The position numbers and the translations under genes are program-made. Positions 1 through 9,482 of a stretch of DNA of 64,000 bases are shown piece after piece (the stretch's first letter is position 1; every line of letters starts with the position of its first letter). This DNA is from Parapedobacter composti (lineage in GTDB: Bacteria > Bacteroidota > Bacteroidia > Sphingobacteriales > Sphingobacteriaceae): NCBI RefSeq assembly GCF_900112315.1, contig NZ_FOLL01000003.1, forward strand, positions 1 to 64,000, written 5' to 3'. The notes beneath the pieces were generated by a model. That model did not search any database. It was not told the DNA's origin and saw only the letters and a program-made list of their open reading frames with translations.

Positions 1-76
1 CAATCCGACCCAAAAACCCAAACAAACAACCGGAAAAAAAACCTCAACGAACAACCGCCTCCTCCGAAACGGGACG

Positions 77-107
77 CAAAGGTAGAAAGGTTATCAACTA
101 TTTCCAA
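77..107 (-). promoter_or_regulatory. Leftward promoter for a gene beyond the left edge
   Basis: Read on the minus strand, TTG (107-105) is followed after 20 bp by TACCTTTG (84-77). This fits the Bacteroidota sigma-A consensus (TTG, 19-21 bp, TAnnTTTG). It points out of the window, so the gene it serves is not visible. Positions 108-283 show no coding sequence. Confidence 0.5.
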
Positions 108-283
108 GCACTATCGCCTATTTTTTTTCAACGAATCCATTACATCCTCAAAACCAGCCAATAAAAATTAAACGGCAATTCTTTACTGTTTCCCTACCGT
201 CGATACATTGCATAGCATGGCCAAAGCGGGCAAAGCCAAACAGAAATTTATGCTATATTTATTGACCTATTTATATTTCCAAA

Positions 284-886
284 ATGGAACCAATCTACTA
301 TATCGACCTGTTGGGCACAATGGTCTTTGCCATTTCCGGCGCCATGGCTGCTATGCGGCATAACATCGACATTTTCGGAGCCGCATTTACGGGATTTGTT
401 ACCGCCATCGGCGGCGGCAGTCTCAGAGATATTTTTCTTAATCTTCGGCCCGTGTGGGTAGATGACGGGAACTATCTTTTAGCGATATTGGCTGGTGTAC
501 TGGCCTCGGTCTTGCTAAAAAGGCAATTAGATAAGCTGGCCCGCACGCTCACCCTGTTTGATGCACTCGGCATCGGCTTTTTTACCATCGTTGGCGTTCA
601 AAAATCACTCGCATTCGATAGCAGCTCAGCAGCCGCTGTGGTCTTAGGACTGTTTTCTGCGGTGATGGGTGGGGTCACCCGTGACACCCTATTGAACGAA
701 ACACCCTTGATTTTCCGTAAAGAAATCTATGCCACGGCATGCCTTTCCGGCGCCATCCTTTTTGTCGTACTGAACCGCTTCGGGGTTGACTACAACCTAA
801 ATGCCTTTCTGAGCGCTAGTGTAGTGGTTATTATTCGCATTATTGCCGTGAAATACCGGCTGGCCCTCCCTATCGTGGGAGGATAA
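284..886 (+). CDS. TRIC-type cation channel / UPF0126 membrane protein
   Basis: This 200-residue, almost wholly hydrophobic protein has the internal duplication typical of the TRIC (UPF0126, YicG/YvgT-like) family: two three-helix halves, each with a glycine motif followed by Arg-Asp (GGGSLRD at 43-49 and GGVTRD at 129-134). Family members studied by structure are trimeric monovalent-cation channels in the inner membrane, but the physiological role in Bacteroidota is unknown. The length is normal for the family. It converges on def with only 6 bp between them. No convincing TAnnTTTG box was found upstream. Confidence 0.85.
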   Translation: MEPIYYIDLLGTMVFAISGAMAAMRHNIDIFGAAFTGFVTAIGGGSLRDIFLNLRPVWVDDGNYLLAILAGVLASVLLKRQLDKLARTLTLFDALGIGFFTIVGVQKSLAFDSSSAAAVVLGLFSAVMGGVTRDTLLNETPLIFRKEIYATACLSGAILFVVLNRFGVDYNLNAFLSASVVVIIRIIAVKYRLALPIVGG

Positions 887-892
887 AGGCAT

Positions 893-1462
893 TCAGCGTT
901 TCCGCTTCAATGCTGGAAACTTCATTCGGTAATCTACCGTCACATGTCCGCGAGAAATTGCATCTAATTTACTTTTAATCAAAGCTTTCCGCAACGGACT
1001 CAGTTTATCGGTAAACAACTTGCCTTCAATATGATCATACTCGTGCTGGATAATCCGCGCCGCTAACCCAGTATATTCTTCCTCATGCATTATCCATTTC
1101 TCGTCAACATAACGGATACGGATGTTCGGAAACCGGCTGATGTCCTCGCGGATATCCGGAATGCTCAGGCACCCCTCATTAAATGACCATTTATCACCGT
1201 GCTCATCCAATAACTGTGCGTTGATGAATACTTTTTTAAAATCCCGGAGGGATGGTTCATCATCGGCAAATGGACTTGCATCGATAACAAACAGTCGGAT
1301 CGACAGGCCTACCTGAGGCGCAGCCAAACCAACACCATGTGCAGCATACATGGTTTCGAACATATTGGCAATCAACTCGTCCAAGCCCGGATAATCCTTC
1401 TCAATAGCCGCACTCTTCCGCTTCAGTACCGGGTCGCCATAGGCGATGATGGGTAATTTCAT
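893..1462 (-). CDS. def: Peptide deformylase
   Basis: This 189-residue protein removes the N-formyl group from nascent proteins in the cytoplasm. All three family motifs are present: GVGLAAPQVG (43-52), EGCLSIP (96-102, metal ligand Cys98) and QHEYDH (139-144, metal ligands His140 and His144, catalytic Glu141). Length and motif spacing are those of a catalytically complete enzyme. A minus-strand TACCTTTG box lies at 1561-1554, about 90 bp upstream of the ATG, back to back with the xseA promoter. In Bacteroidota def is often beside ruvX; here the two are 36 kb apart. Confidence 0.97.
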   Translation of the reverse strand: MKLPIIAYGDPVLKRKSAAIEKDYPGLDELIANMFETMYAAHGVGLAAPQVGLSIRLFVIDASPFADDEPSLRDFKKVFINAQLLDEHGDKWSFNEGCLSIPDIREDISRFPNIRIRYVDEKWIMHEEEYTGLAARIIQHEYDHIEGKLFTDKLSPLRKALIKSKLDAISRGHVTVDYRMKFPALKRKR

Positions 1463-1581
1463 TCAAAAAAACATTTAATAATGTAAAAAGGTCTCGTAAG
1501 CCCACAATCCTTCGATCTGTATATGAGACACAGAATTTACGTTTTGCAAGGCACAAAGGTAGTGATTTTATGGAAAAAGCT

Positions 1582-1589
1582 TATCTTTG
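1582..1589 (+). promoter_or_regulatory. -7 element of xseA, 3 nt from the start codon
   Basis: TATCTTTG matches TAnnTTTG exactly and ends three bases before the ATG at 1593. With the usual start point about four bases after the final G, transcription would begin at or next to the A of ATG. No good -33 TTG lies at 19-21 bp. The in-frame TTG at 1587 lies inside this box, so it is unlikely to be the start codon. Confidence 0.5.
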
Positions 1590-1592
1590 GTT

Positions 1593-2927
1593 ATGCCGGA
1601 GAAACTGCCAGACAAGATTATTTTTTCCTTAGCGGAGGTCGCCCGCAGCATCCAGAAAACTATTTCAGAACGCTATAAAAGCGTTTACTGGATAAAAGCG
1701 GAGATGAATAAGCTCAACTACTATAGTCATTCAGGCCATTGCTACCCCGAGCTAGTTGAAAAAAAGGAAGGCAAAGTCATTGCAGAAATGCGATCGGTAT
1801 TGTGGAGCGGCGATTACCAGCGAATCAACCGACGATTTATCGCTCTCACAAAAGAGACCTTGAAAGACGGTATTACTATTCTCTTCCAAGCAGCCATAAC
1901 ATATGATCCTGTATATGGCCTCAGCCTCCGCATTGTAGATATCGACCCCGCCTATTCATTAGGCGAGCTTGAGCGGGAAAAGCTGGAAAGTATTGAACGG
2001 CTCAAACGCGAAGGGTTGTTTTATGCCAACAAACAATTACCCTTTCCACTCGTTCCCAAACGATTAGCTGTGATATCGGTAGAAACCAGTAAAGGTTATT
2101 CAGACTTTCTGAAGATTATCACAGGGAATCCCTGGGGTTACCGATTTGAGCACAAGCTGTTTCCAGCCCTGCTACAGGGCGAAAAAAGCATATCTTCCAT
2201 TGTCAATCAACTGACTGCCATCGAACAACAGCTTGACCAGTATGATGTTGTCGCTATAATCCGGGGTGGCGGCGGTGATGTAGGGCTATCGAGTTACAAC
2301 AGCTATCTGCTCGCCTCGGCCATTGCACGCTTCCCTATCCCGGTGCTGACCGGCATAGGACATTCAACCAACGAAACCGTCAGCGAAATGGTGGCGCACC
2401 AAAAAGCCATCACCCCTAGCGAGCTGGCAGACTTTCTTATTCAGCGGTTCCATGAATTTGCTGCACCGGTTATACAAGCCCAGGAAACCATCGTGCGTAA
2501 AGCAACGCTATTGTTAGCTAACCATAAAGACACTCTTAATAACTGCGCGCGCTATTTCCGCTTAAACAGCATTCACCTGCTGAACCAACAGCGAAAAATA
2601 ATCGAACATAACACCATTCGGTTAGGCATTGCCGCCTCCACTGCAACAAAGCGTCAGCACCAAGCCCTGCAATACCCCGCGCAGGCATTGCAAACGGCGT
2701 CCATGGCTGCGCTCAAAAACAACCATATAAGCCTAAATGCCATGGAAAAGTCCATTGAGCTTTTGGACCCCCAGCAGGTTCTAAATCGGGGATACAGCAT
2801 TACGCGGCACAATGGTCGAGCCGTTAAGTATGCGGCAGAAATAAGTAAAGGCGATATATTGGAAACATTTTTCGCCTCCGGAAGTATCAAAAGTACCGTA
2901 CAGAGTAAATCCGTACCTAATGAATAA
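1593..2927 (+). CDS. xseA: Exodeoxyribonuclease VII large subunit
   Basis: This 444-residue cytoplasmic nuclease subunit degrades single-stranded DNA together with XseB. The N-terminal 110 residues form the OB-fold DNA-binding part. The catalytic domain carries RGGGGDVGLSSYN (about 222-235), then IPVLTGIGHSTNET and the ITPSELAD stretch, which are the XseA signature regions. A long helical region follows and the C-terminus has the LDPQQVLNRGYSI motif common in the family. I chose the ATG at 1593 rather than the TTG at 1587, which sits in the promoter box. xseB begins 3 bp after the stop, so the two subunits form one operon. Confidence 0.93.
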   Translation: MPEKLPDKIIFSLAEVARSIQKTISERYKSVYWIKAEMNKLNYYSHSGHCYPELVEKKEGKVIAEMRSVLWSGDYQRINRRFIALTKETLKDGITILFQAAITYDPVYGLSLRIVDIDPAYSLGELEREKLESIERLKREGLFYANKQLPFPLVPKRLAVISVETSKGYSDFLKIITGNPWGYRFEHKLFPALLQGEKSISSIVNQLTAIEQQLDQYDVVAIIRGGGGDVGLSSYNSYLLASAIARFPIPVLTGIGHSTNETVSEMVAHQKAITPSELADFLIQRFHEFAAPVIQAQETIVRKATLLLANHKDTLNNCARYFRLNSIHLLNQQRKIIEHNTIRLGIAASTATKRQHQALQYPAQALQTASMAALKNNHISLNAMEKSIELLDPQQVLNRGYSITRHNGRAVKYAAEISKGDILETFFASGSIKSTVQSKSVPNE

Positions 2928-2930
2928 ATA

Positions 2931-3140
2931 ATGAATAAATCGTATACCTATACAGATGCATTCAATGAATTGCAGGCAATTGTTTCCGAAATCGAGCGGG
3001 GAGATATCTCCATCGACGAACTCTCAGACAAAGTAAAACGGGCAACGTTGTTAATACAAACGTGCAAAACCAAACTCACGGCCACAGAAGAAGAGGTAAG
3101 CCGTATACTGGCATCATTGGCAGCCGACGAAAACCAGTGA
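2931..3140 (+). CDS. xseB: Exodeoxyribonuclease VII small subunit
   Basis: This 69-residue protein is helical and has the XseB pattern: an aromatic residue near the start, then FNELQAIVSEIE, DISIDELSDKVKRA and a charged C-terminal helix. Several copies bind one XseA subunit to form active exonuclease VII. It begins 3 bp after xseA and ends 3 bp before the stop of the convergent transporter gene, so the region is tightly packed. Length is typical (60-80 residues). Confidence 0.92.
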   Translation: MNKSYTYTDAFNELQAIVSEIERGDISIDELSDKVKRATLLIQTCKTKLTATEEEVSRILASLAADENQ

Positions 3141-3143
3141 ACG

Positions 3144-4394
3144 TCAGTCGCCCAATTCTGACTCCAGCTGCTGCATATCCAATTCATTCTCCCAACGGGC
3201 CACCACCAACGTTGCGGCAGTATTCCCAATAAGATTAGTCAACGCTCGTGCTTCGCTCATGAAGCGGTCAATGCCAAATATCAACGCAACGGATTCCACC
3301 GGCATGTGCCCTACCACCGGTAACGTGGCTGCCAGAATAATAAATCCGCTCCCGGTTACACCCGCCGCTCCATTCGAGGTAATCGTCAGTACAAACAAAA
3401 GGAACAACTGTTCCCCCAAATCCATGGGCATATCCAGGGCTTGCGACAGAAAAATGGCTGCCATTGTAAGATAGATAGTAGTACCGTCCAAATTGAAAGA
3501 ATACCCTGTAGGAATGGTCAGCCGCACAACGGGCCTAGAACACCCCATCTGTTCGAGCTTCTGCATTATGGCAGGTAAGACGGACTCTGACGAGGAAGTG
3601 CCCAGAACCACCAATAGCTCTTCCTTTATGTAACGCACCAACTTAAAAATACTTATTCCATGGTATTTTAAAACCAGTCCAAGCGCGAGGAATATGTAAA
3701 GCAGGCACGTAACGTAAAAGGTTACCATCAGCATACCCAAAGAAGAAAGCGAGCCGATACCGTATTTTCCGATCGTAAAACCCATGGCACCCATCGCACC
3801 TATTGGTGCCACTTTCATGATCATCTTGATAACGGCGAAAAGTCCATCTAAAAAAGACTGCATCACCCGCATTGCCGGCTCCGCTTTAGTGCCTATTTTG
3901 GACAGTCCATAACCAAACAACACAGCAAAGAAAAGTACCTGCAATAAATCCCCTGAAGACAAAGCCCCGAAAACATTTTCGGGAATAATATTCAGCAAGA
4001 AATCCTTAATCCCGCTCCCCCGATTGCTTTGATCGATATATCCGGCCACCTCCGTGGTATCCAGCGCATCCGCGTCTACATGCATCCCTGCTCCCGGCTT
4101 GACAATATTGATGACCACTATTCCCAAAACCATGGCGATCGTAGTGGAAACCTGAAACCATAGCAATGCTTTTACACCTACTTTTCCTATTTTTTTTACG
4201 TCTTCCATTCCCGCAATACCTAATACGATACTGCAGAATATCAGCGGTGCAATCACCATCTTAATCATCTTGATAAATCCATCGCCCAACGGCTTTAGTT
4301 GCACACCCAACGATGGATAAAAATGGCCGATCAAGACGCCTATGATTATCGCAATAATAACTTGGAAGTAAAGCAGACTAAACAGTTTTCTCAT
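3144..4394 (-). CDS. Dicarboxylate/amino acid:cation symporter (DAACS family)
   Basis: This 416-residue inner-membrane protein belongs to the GltP/DctA/GltPh family, which imports C4-dicarboxylates or glutamate/aspartate with Na+ or H+. The diagnostic re-entrant loop TSSSE (266-270) and the NMDGT-type motif, here NLDGT (301-305), are intact, as are about eight hydrophobic segments. The substrate cannot be decided by reading. Its start overlaps the nagA stop by 4 bp (ATGA), so the two are probably co-transcribed and translationally coupled. That pairing is unusual, because NagA releases acetate and glucosamine-6-phosphate rather than a dicarboxylate. Confidence 0.92.
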   Translation of the reverse strand: MRKLFSLLYFQVIIAIIIGVLIGHFYPSLGVQLKPLGDGFIKMIKMVIAPLIFCSIVLGIAGMEDVKKIGKVGVKALLWFQVSTTIAMVLGIVVINIVKPGAGMHVDADALDTTEVAGYIDQSNRGSGIKDFLLNIIPENVFGALSSGDLLQVLFFAVLFGYGLSKIGTKAEPAMRVMQSFLDGLFAVIKMIMKVAPIGAMGAMGFTIGKYGIGSLSSLGMLMVTFYVTCLLYIFLALGLVLKYHGISIFKLVRYIKEELLVVLGTSSSESVLPAIMQKLEQMGCSRPVVRLTIPTGYSFNLDGTTIYLTMAAIFLSQALDMPMDLGEQLFLLFVLTITSNGAAGVTGSGFIILAATLPVVGHMPVESVALIFGIDRFMSEARALTNLIGNTAATLVVARWENELDMQQLESELGD

Positions 4395-5500
4395 TGGGGC
4401 GAACCTCCCAAGAATACATGTTTAACTGAATATTGCTGGTCAAAAACAACGAGGTTAGCTACACTCCCCACCGATATCCGGCCCAAATCTTCCTCGCCGA
4501 TCAATAAAGCCGGATACAACGACGCCATTCGCAAAGCTTCGTCCAGCGGAATACCCACGCGCTCCACACAGTTGGCTACTGCTTGCATCATGGTCAACGA
4601 AGAGCCGGAAAGCGTGCCGTCCGGCAGACTATAACGGTCTCCATTGAATACATGCCTGTAGATCCCGGTCTGTGTTTCGGCTACAGCATCGGTAATCAAA
4701 AACAGCCGCTCGTTCAGCAACTTTTTGCTAATGGCAATTACTTCATAATCCACGTGGATACCATCCGCTATGATACTCGCCACCACCTTATCCGACTGGA
4801 AAACGGCCGCCGGCAATCCAGGATTGCGGTGGTGTAGCGGAGACATCGCGTTGAACAGATGGGTAACGGCTTGGATACCATGGCTAAATCCGGCGGTGGC
4901 TTCTGAAAAGGATGCGTCGCTGTGGCCGGCAGAGAGCACCACCCCAGCGTCCAAAAGAAGCCGGATAGTTTCGCCGTTAAAACGCTCCGGCGCGATGGTC
5001 ATCATTCGCAAGCGCCCCTTTGCTCTCTTCAGCAATGCGGCTATTTCCCATTGTTCCGGTTGACGGATATACTCCGCGGGATGGGCGCCCCTTCTGTTGG
5101 GATTAAGATAAGGCCCCTCCAAGTGCAGTCCAAGCAAAGCTGGATGGGTATAACCGTTCAATACCTGCAGCGATTGGTCTACCACCGCCATCGTATTCGT
5201 TGCCATGGTAATCATAAAGCTGGTTGTCCCGCCCGCTACCAAGGCATTCGCTATCTCGTCCAGCGCATCGCCAGCAGGATCAGCCGAAAAAAGCCTCCCG
5301 CCGCCTCCGTATACCTGTAAGTCGATAAAACCCGGCGCTACAACATCTCCTCCGACATCAAAAATTTCAGCCTCCTCGGGAATTCCGTCCGGGGGAATTA
5401 ACCCTGCAATTTTACCGTTCGTTATCATCACCGCCAAGCCTTCAACAAAAGCGTTGCCCGTAAAAACGACCCCATTAGTGATTACAATTGGTGGTTCCAC
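4391..5500 (-). CDS. nagA: N-acetylglucosamine-6-phosphate deacetylase
   Basis: This 369-residue cytoplasmic amidohydrolase converts GlcNAc-6-phosphate to glucosamine-6-phosphate and acetate. Family motifs are [13 protein letters not shown] (57-68; NagA enzymes lack the usual HxH here, so Gln is normal), [10 protein letters not shown] with metal ligand Glu128, AGHSD (His193), THLFNAMSP (His214), ADGIHV (246-250) and the catalytic Asp271 in ITDAVAE. Length is typical. A DeoR-type regulator is transcribed divergently 110 bp away and may control it, as DeoR/GlpR-type proteins often sense sugar phosphates. No nagB lies in the window. Confidence 0.93.
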   Translation of the reverse strand: MEPPIVITNGVVFTGNAFVEGLAVMITNGKIAGLIPPDGIPEEAEIFDVGGDVVAPGFIDLQVYGGGGRLFSADPAGDALDEIANALVAGGTTSFMITMATNTMAVVDQSLQVLNGYTHPALLGLHLEGPYLNPNRRGAHPAEYIRQPEQWEIAALLKRAKGRLRMMTIAPERFNGETIRLLLDAGVVLSAGHSDASFSEATAGFSHGIQAVTHLFNAMSPLHHRNPGLPAAVFQSDKVVASIIADGIHVDYEVIAISKKLLNERLFLITDAVAETQTGIYRHVFNGDRYSLPDGTLSGSSLTMMQAVANCVERVGIPLDEALRMASLYPALLIGEEDLGRISVGSVANLVVFDQQYSVKHVFLGGSPQ

Positions 5501-5609
5501 TATTCTATTTCCTGCCTTTAATTCCTATTGACTCATGTTACTGGGGCGTAATTATACTCATTTTCCGTTATTTTTCTATCTTTACCCAATTAAATAAACC
5601 GCTTATATC
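5501..5609. promoter_or_regulatory. Divergent control region between nagA and the DeoR regulator
   Basis: This 109-bp AT-rich gap contains TATCTTTA (5577-5584), one base from the TAnnTTTG consensus, 25 bp before the regulator ATG. No clear box was found for nagA. Any operator of the DeoR protein would most simply lie here, but I saw no strong palindrome. Confidence 0.35.
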
Positions 5610-6353
5610 ATGTTAAAAGAGGAACGGCAAGCCTTCATCATCCACCAGATAAACCTGCACAATAAGGTTTTATCTTCTGATCTCAGCGTCCAGCTTAATG
5701 TATCTGAAGATACCATCAGGCGCGATTTGAACGAACTGGCTGAAAACGGCCAAGTACTCAAAGTATATGGCGGCGCGCTCTCCAAATCATTCCAGTATCC
5801 GTTTCAGGAAAACAACGTATATGCACGTGACGCAAAAAAACAAATAGCGGGTAAGGCGCTTAAGCTTATACAGAACGGTATGACCGTACTGGCGGGTGGA
5901 GGCACAACTATGCTCGAATTGGCACGCATCGTACCAGAAAGTCTGCAATGCACATTTTTTACCATCAGTCCGTTGGTAGCCCTTGAATTGGCGGAACGAA
6001 CCAATGCCGATGTCATTCTCCTTGGCGGTAAATTGTCCCGCAACACCAACATCAGCATCGGATCACAGGTAATCAACCAATTATCCGAAATCCGCGTAGA
6101 TTTGTGTCTTTTGGGCACCAATAGCTTGTCTGTGGAAGACGGTGTTACGGATTCTGATTGGGAGGTGGTACAAATCAAGAAAGCGATGATCCGGTGCTCC
6201 AGTAAAACCGCCATCCTCAGTATAGCGGAAAAACTCAATTCCGTGCAGAAGATGAAAGTATGTAGCCTCAATGCTATTTCTTACTTAGTAACCGATTTAA
6301 ACCCCAAACATCCCAGCTTGGCTGGATTCGGCAAAGTGGTAGAAGTCGTTTAA
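5610..6353 (+). CDS. DeoR/GlpR-family transcriptional regulator
   Basis: This 247-residue repressor-type protein has an N-terminal winged helix-turn-helix (about 6-58, with the signature SEDTIRRDLNELAENGQVLKVYGGA) and a C-terminal DeoRC sugar-phosphate sensor domain (about 75-235, including LAGGGTTMLELAR and DVILLGGKL). Such regulators usually control nearby sugar-phosphate catabolism. The divergent nagA gene makes an amino-sugar phosphate the likely ligand, which is inference. A flippase gene starts 12 bp downstream but is probably functionally separate. Confidence 0.92.
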   Translation: MLKEERQAFIIHQINLHNKVLSSDLSVQLNVSEDTIRRDLNELAENGQVLKVYGGALSKSFQYPFQENNVYARDAKKQIAGKALKLIQNGMTVLAGGGTTMLELARIVPESLQCTFFTISPLVALELAERTNADVILLGGKLSRNTNISIGSQVINQLSEIRVDLCLLGTNSLSVEDGVTDSDWEVVQIKKAMIRCSSKTAILSIAEKLNSVQKMKVCSLNAISYLVTDLNPKHPSLAGFGKVVEVV

Positions 6354-6365
6354 GGGGTAACGTCC

Positions 6366-7697
6366 ATGAAACTTCCGTCCTTACCCGGGTTCAACCCCGA
6401 CGCGTTCGATAAATACATCAAAAATACCGGTTGGTTGATGACGGCACGTCTGGGATCCATTATCATAAAAATGGTTGTAAGTGCCATGGCCATTCCCAAT
6501 TACCTTGGAAGCGCACAGAACGGCACACTAAACTATCCCTTGGTTTTGGTCACTTTCTTTAGTGCGGCCTGCACACTCGGGATGGACAGTTTTGTAACAC
6601 GGCAGTTGTTGCAACAACCGGATAAACAGGAGGCGATTCTGGGTACTGCGTTCCGGCTCCGGCTACTTGCCGGCATCGCTGCCCTCCCGCTCATCTATAT
6701 CACTTACCTGTTAATTGACGGGCTTGGAGGCGCGCCCGCGGCACCCTACCGGTACGTTGCTATCGCATCGTTTATTTGCCTGTTCCAGTCTGTTAACATT
6801 ATTGACAGCTATTTCCAAGCCAAAATACAGGGAAAACACATCATGCGCGTTCAAATAGGCGCCAATCTTATATCTGCCATGTTTAAGCTGGCACTCATCT
6901 GGTGGCGTGCGCCACTTGAATGGTTTGTATGGGGGCTTCTGCTGGATGCTGTCTTTCTCGCGATTGGATACTTGTACGTTTACCAAGGGCGTGGCAACAG
7001 CGTTTTCCGCTGGAAATTCGACCTCGGAATCGCAAAGCACCTATTACGGTATTCCTGGCCTTTGGCACTTTCTTCGTTTGCCATCATCCTTTACATGAAA
7101 ATAGATCAATTGATGCTTGATGCTTACTTGGGCGAAGCCATATTCGGTGTGTATGATACGGTGGTGAAGTTGAGCGAAGGGTGGTATTTCGTCCCCACCG
7201 CTATCGTCAGCGCCCTCTTTCCGGCTATCATGAATGCCAAGCGGGATGATCCGGTTCGCTATCAACGCCGGTTGCAGCACCTGTATGAACTCATGACAAT
7301 CATTAGCGTTGGCATCGCATTAGCTACAACATTCGCTGCTCCGTTCATTTATAAAAACTTTTATACATCAGACTATGCTCAGGGAGCGCAAGTGCTCACC
7401 ATTCATATATGGGCCGGCGTATTTATGTTCCTTTACGTCGCAAGCGGTCAGTATTTATTGGCAGAAGGCTACACCATCCTTTCTTTGGCACGGGCGGCCA
7501 CTGGCGCTGTGGTAAATATCACATTGAACATCTGGTGGATTCCTCAACACGGCATGACCGGCGCAGCCTATGCTACATTATTGACATATGCGAGCACAGC
7601 CCTGTTTGTTATCTTTGTGCCGAAAACGAGGGCCCAAGGATGGATGATACTGAAAGCGCTGTTTTTTATTCCAATGATTCAACGTTTATTGAGATAA
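6366..7697 (+). CDS. Polysaccharide/oligosaccharide flippase (Wzx-like)
   Basis: This 443-residue inner-membrane protein has about 12 hydrophobic segments and the look of the MOP-superfamily O-antigen/teichoic-acid flippases, with an early GMDSFVTRQLL stretch and a central SSFAIILYMKIDQLML segment typical of that family. It would move lipid-linked glycan units to the periplasmic face. It is followed without a gap by a pyruvyl-transferase gene and then a glycosyltransferase, so the three probably act on one surface glycan. No polymerase or initiating transferase is beside them, so the cluster is small or split. Confidence 0.87.
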   Translation: MKLPSLPGFNPDAFDKYIKNTGWLMTARLGSIIIKMVVSAMAIPNYLGSAQNGTLNYPLVLVTFFSAACTLGMDSFVTRQLLQQPDKQEAILGTAFRLRLLAGIAALPLIYITYLLIDGLGGAPAAPYRYVAIASFICLFQSVNIIDSYFQAKIQGKHIMRVQIGANLISAMFKLALIWWRAPLEWFVWGLLLDAVFLAIGYLYVYQGRGNSVFRWKFDLGIAKHLLRYSWPLALSSFAIILYMKIDQLMLDAYLGEAIFGVYDTVVKLSEGWYFVPTAIVSALFPAIMNAKRDDPVRYQRRLQHLYELMTIISVGIALATTFAAPFIYKNFYTSDYAQGAQVLTIHIWAGVFMFLYVASGQYLLAEGYTILSLARAATGAVVNITLNIWWIPQHGMTGAAYATLLTYASTALFVIFVPKTRAQGWMILKALFFIPMIQRLLR

Positions 7698-7698
7698 T

Positions 7699-8646
7699 AT
7701 GCCCGTAATCACTTTTGACACATCGATTGCTACAACCAACTTAGGTGACCATATCATTATGGATGCCGTAAAGCAAATTGTAAACGAACTTTTCGTAGAC
7801 GACTTTGTCATTAACATTCCGACACATTTTTCCATTCATCCCAAAGATCTTCCCAAGCTTCGCAAATATCAACTGGGTATCGTAGGGGGAACTAACCTGC
7901 TTAAAAACGATACGCTGCTCAACAGTCAATGGAAGGTCGGTTTGAAAGACCTCATCGTACTGCGCCATAAAGCGGTTCTACTGGGTGTAGGCTGGTGGCA
8001 ATATCAAGAAAAGCCCGTCTCTGCCTATTCTCGAATGATGTACCGTAACCTGCTTTCCACTCGTTACAATCACGCTGTGCGGGATAACTACACACTACAT
8101 AAACTGAATAACATCGGTATTAAAAACGTAATCAATACAGGTTGCCCTACCGTATGGGAACTAAATGAACCTCACTGTTCACAGATAAATCCCAAAAAAC
8201 GAGATAAAGTGGTCACCACGGTGACCGACTATATGCGCGATCCAGAGCGTGATCGCCGAATGCTTGAAATTTTAAAAAAACATTATCAGGATGTCTACGT
8301 GTGGATACAAGGCGCTAAAGATCAAGCCTACATCGAAAGTCTGGCCCCTGATATCCGTTATCTGCCACCCAAACTCTCGGCGTTTGACACGTTCCTTGAA
8401 CAAGAGCCTTGTGAATACGTGGGTACGCGCCTGCACGCCGGTATACGTGCGCTACAGAAAAAAAGGAAAGCTATCATCATCGGTATTGATAATCGTGCAA
8501 TAGAAATGCGCAATGATATCGGATTAAACGTACTCGAACGACAGTACATAGATCGCCTGGAAGAAAAAATACATGAAGAAACAAGCACCAAATTGCATCT
8601 TGACACTGCCGCAATACAGCGGTGGAAAGCACAATTTGCACATTAG
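7699..8646 (+). CDS. Polysaccharide pyruvyl transferase family protein
   Basis: This 315-residue cytoplasmic protein resembles the CsaB/WcaK family, which adds ketal-linked pyruvate to glycans from phosphoenolpyruvate. Visible hallmarks are an N-terminal NLGDHIIMDAVKQIV, the GIVGGTNLL segment, LLGVGWW, the DNYTLHKLNNIG stretch and the C-terminal GTRLHAGIRALQKKRKAIIIGIDN region (G-x-R-x-H-x-x is the family's conserved site). It starts 1 bp after the flippase stop. Substrate is unknown. Some members of this broad family have other roles, so the reaction is an inference. Confidence 0.82.
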   Translation: MPVITFDTSIATTNLGDHIIMDAVKQIVNELFVDDFVINIPTHFSIHPKDLPKLRKYQLGIVGGTNLLKNDTLLNSQWKVGLKDLIVLRHKAVLLGVGWWQYQEKPVSAYSRMMYRNLLSTRYNHAVRDNYTLHKLNNIGIKNVINTGCPTVWELNEPHCSQINPKKRDKVVTTVTDYMRDPERDRRMLEILKKHYQDVYVWIQGAKDQAYIESLAPDIRYLPPKLSAFDTFLEQEPCEYVGTRLHAGIRALQKKRKAIIIGIDNRAIEMRNDIGLNVLERQYIDRLEEKIHEETSTKLHLDTAAIQRWKAQFAH

Positions 8647-8723
8647 AAAATCACTGAAGTGTTTGCAGCTTCAAAGAACTATGTCATTCCGGTACAGAAA
8701 CCCAAAAGCTTAATGGAGCCCCA

Positions 8724-9482
8724 ATGAATACCGCTGCGCCCAAACTTTCTGTCATCACCGTAGTGTACAACAATGTGCGCGACATTGAGCGTACCATACA
8801 ATCGGTCATTAACCAAACATATCCCCATATCGAATACCTAATCATCGATGGCGCCTCTACGGACGGTACCGTAGATATCATTAAACAGTATGCCAAACAC
8901 GTAACTCGGTGGATCAGCGAGCCAGACAAGGGCATATACGATGCCATGAACAAGGGCCTTACCGTAGCCACTGGCGACTATGTGCTGTTCATGAACTCGG
9001 GTGATGAGATTTATGCGCCGGATACGGTTGCACAGGTTTTTGCTTCGGCACCCGACGCAGATATTTACTATGGCGAAACCGAACTGTTTAATGAGCATTG
9101 GGAGTCGCTCGGCCTGCGCCGGCACTCCGTCCCTGATCAATTTTCATGGCGGAGCTTTCGCTACGGGATGAACGTCAGCCATCAAGCGCTCTACATCCGC
9201 CGCTCACTTACCGGACCTTATGATGTGCGATATCAGCTCAGTGCCGATATCGATTGGGTGATTCGGGCCGCCAAACGTGCTGAAAAGACCGTTAACACCC
9301 GGCTCTTGGTTGCCAAATACCTGGTTGGCGGCCTATCAAAGAAAAGGCATTGGCAAAGTCTCAGGGAGCGCTTCCTGATTTTCAGCAGACATTACGGCTT
9401 GATACCTAATCTCATTAATCATGTGGTGATTGCCTTTAACCTTGCCGTGTATTATATTCGTCATGGCAAAACTAACGACTGA
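8724..9482 (+). CDS. Family 2 glycosyltransferase
   Basis: This 252-residue GT-A enzyme shows the GT2 pattern: LSVITVVYNN (8-17), IDGASTDGT (41-49), EPDKGIYDAMNKGL (66-79) and ATGDYVLFMNSGDE (82-95), where SGDE occupies the nucleotide-sugar/metal site. The SEPDKGIYDAMNKG pattern resembles colanic-acid-type (WcaA/WcaE-like) glycosyltransferases. A C-terminal hydrophobic segment (HVVIAFNLAVYYI) suggests membrane association. It is 77 bp downstream of the pyruvyl transferase gene and overlaps the next small gene by 20 bp. The sugar transferred cannot be told. Confidence 0.92.
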   Translation: MNTAAPKLSVITVVYNNVRDIERTIQSVINQTYPHIEYLIIDGASTDGTVDIIKQYAKHVTRWISEPDKGIYDAMNKGLTVATGDYVLFMNSGDEIYAPDTVAQVFASAPDADIYYGETELFNEHWESLGLRRHSVPDQFSWRSFRYGMNVSHQALYIRRSLTGPYDVRYQLSADIDWVIRAAKRAEKTVNTRLLVAKYLVGGLSKKRHWQSLRERFLIFSRHYGLIPNLINHVVIAFNLAVYYIRHGKTND

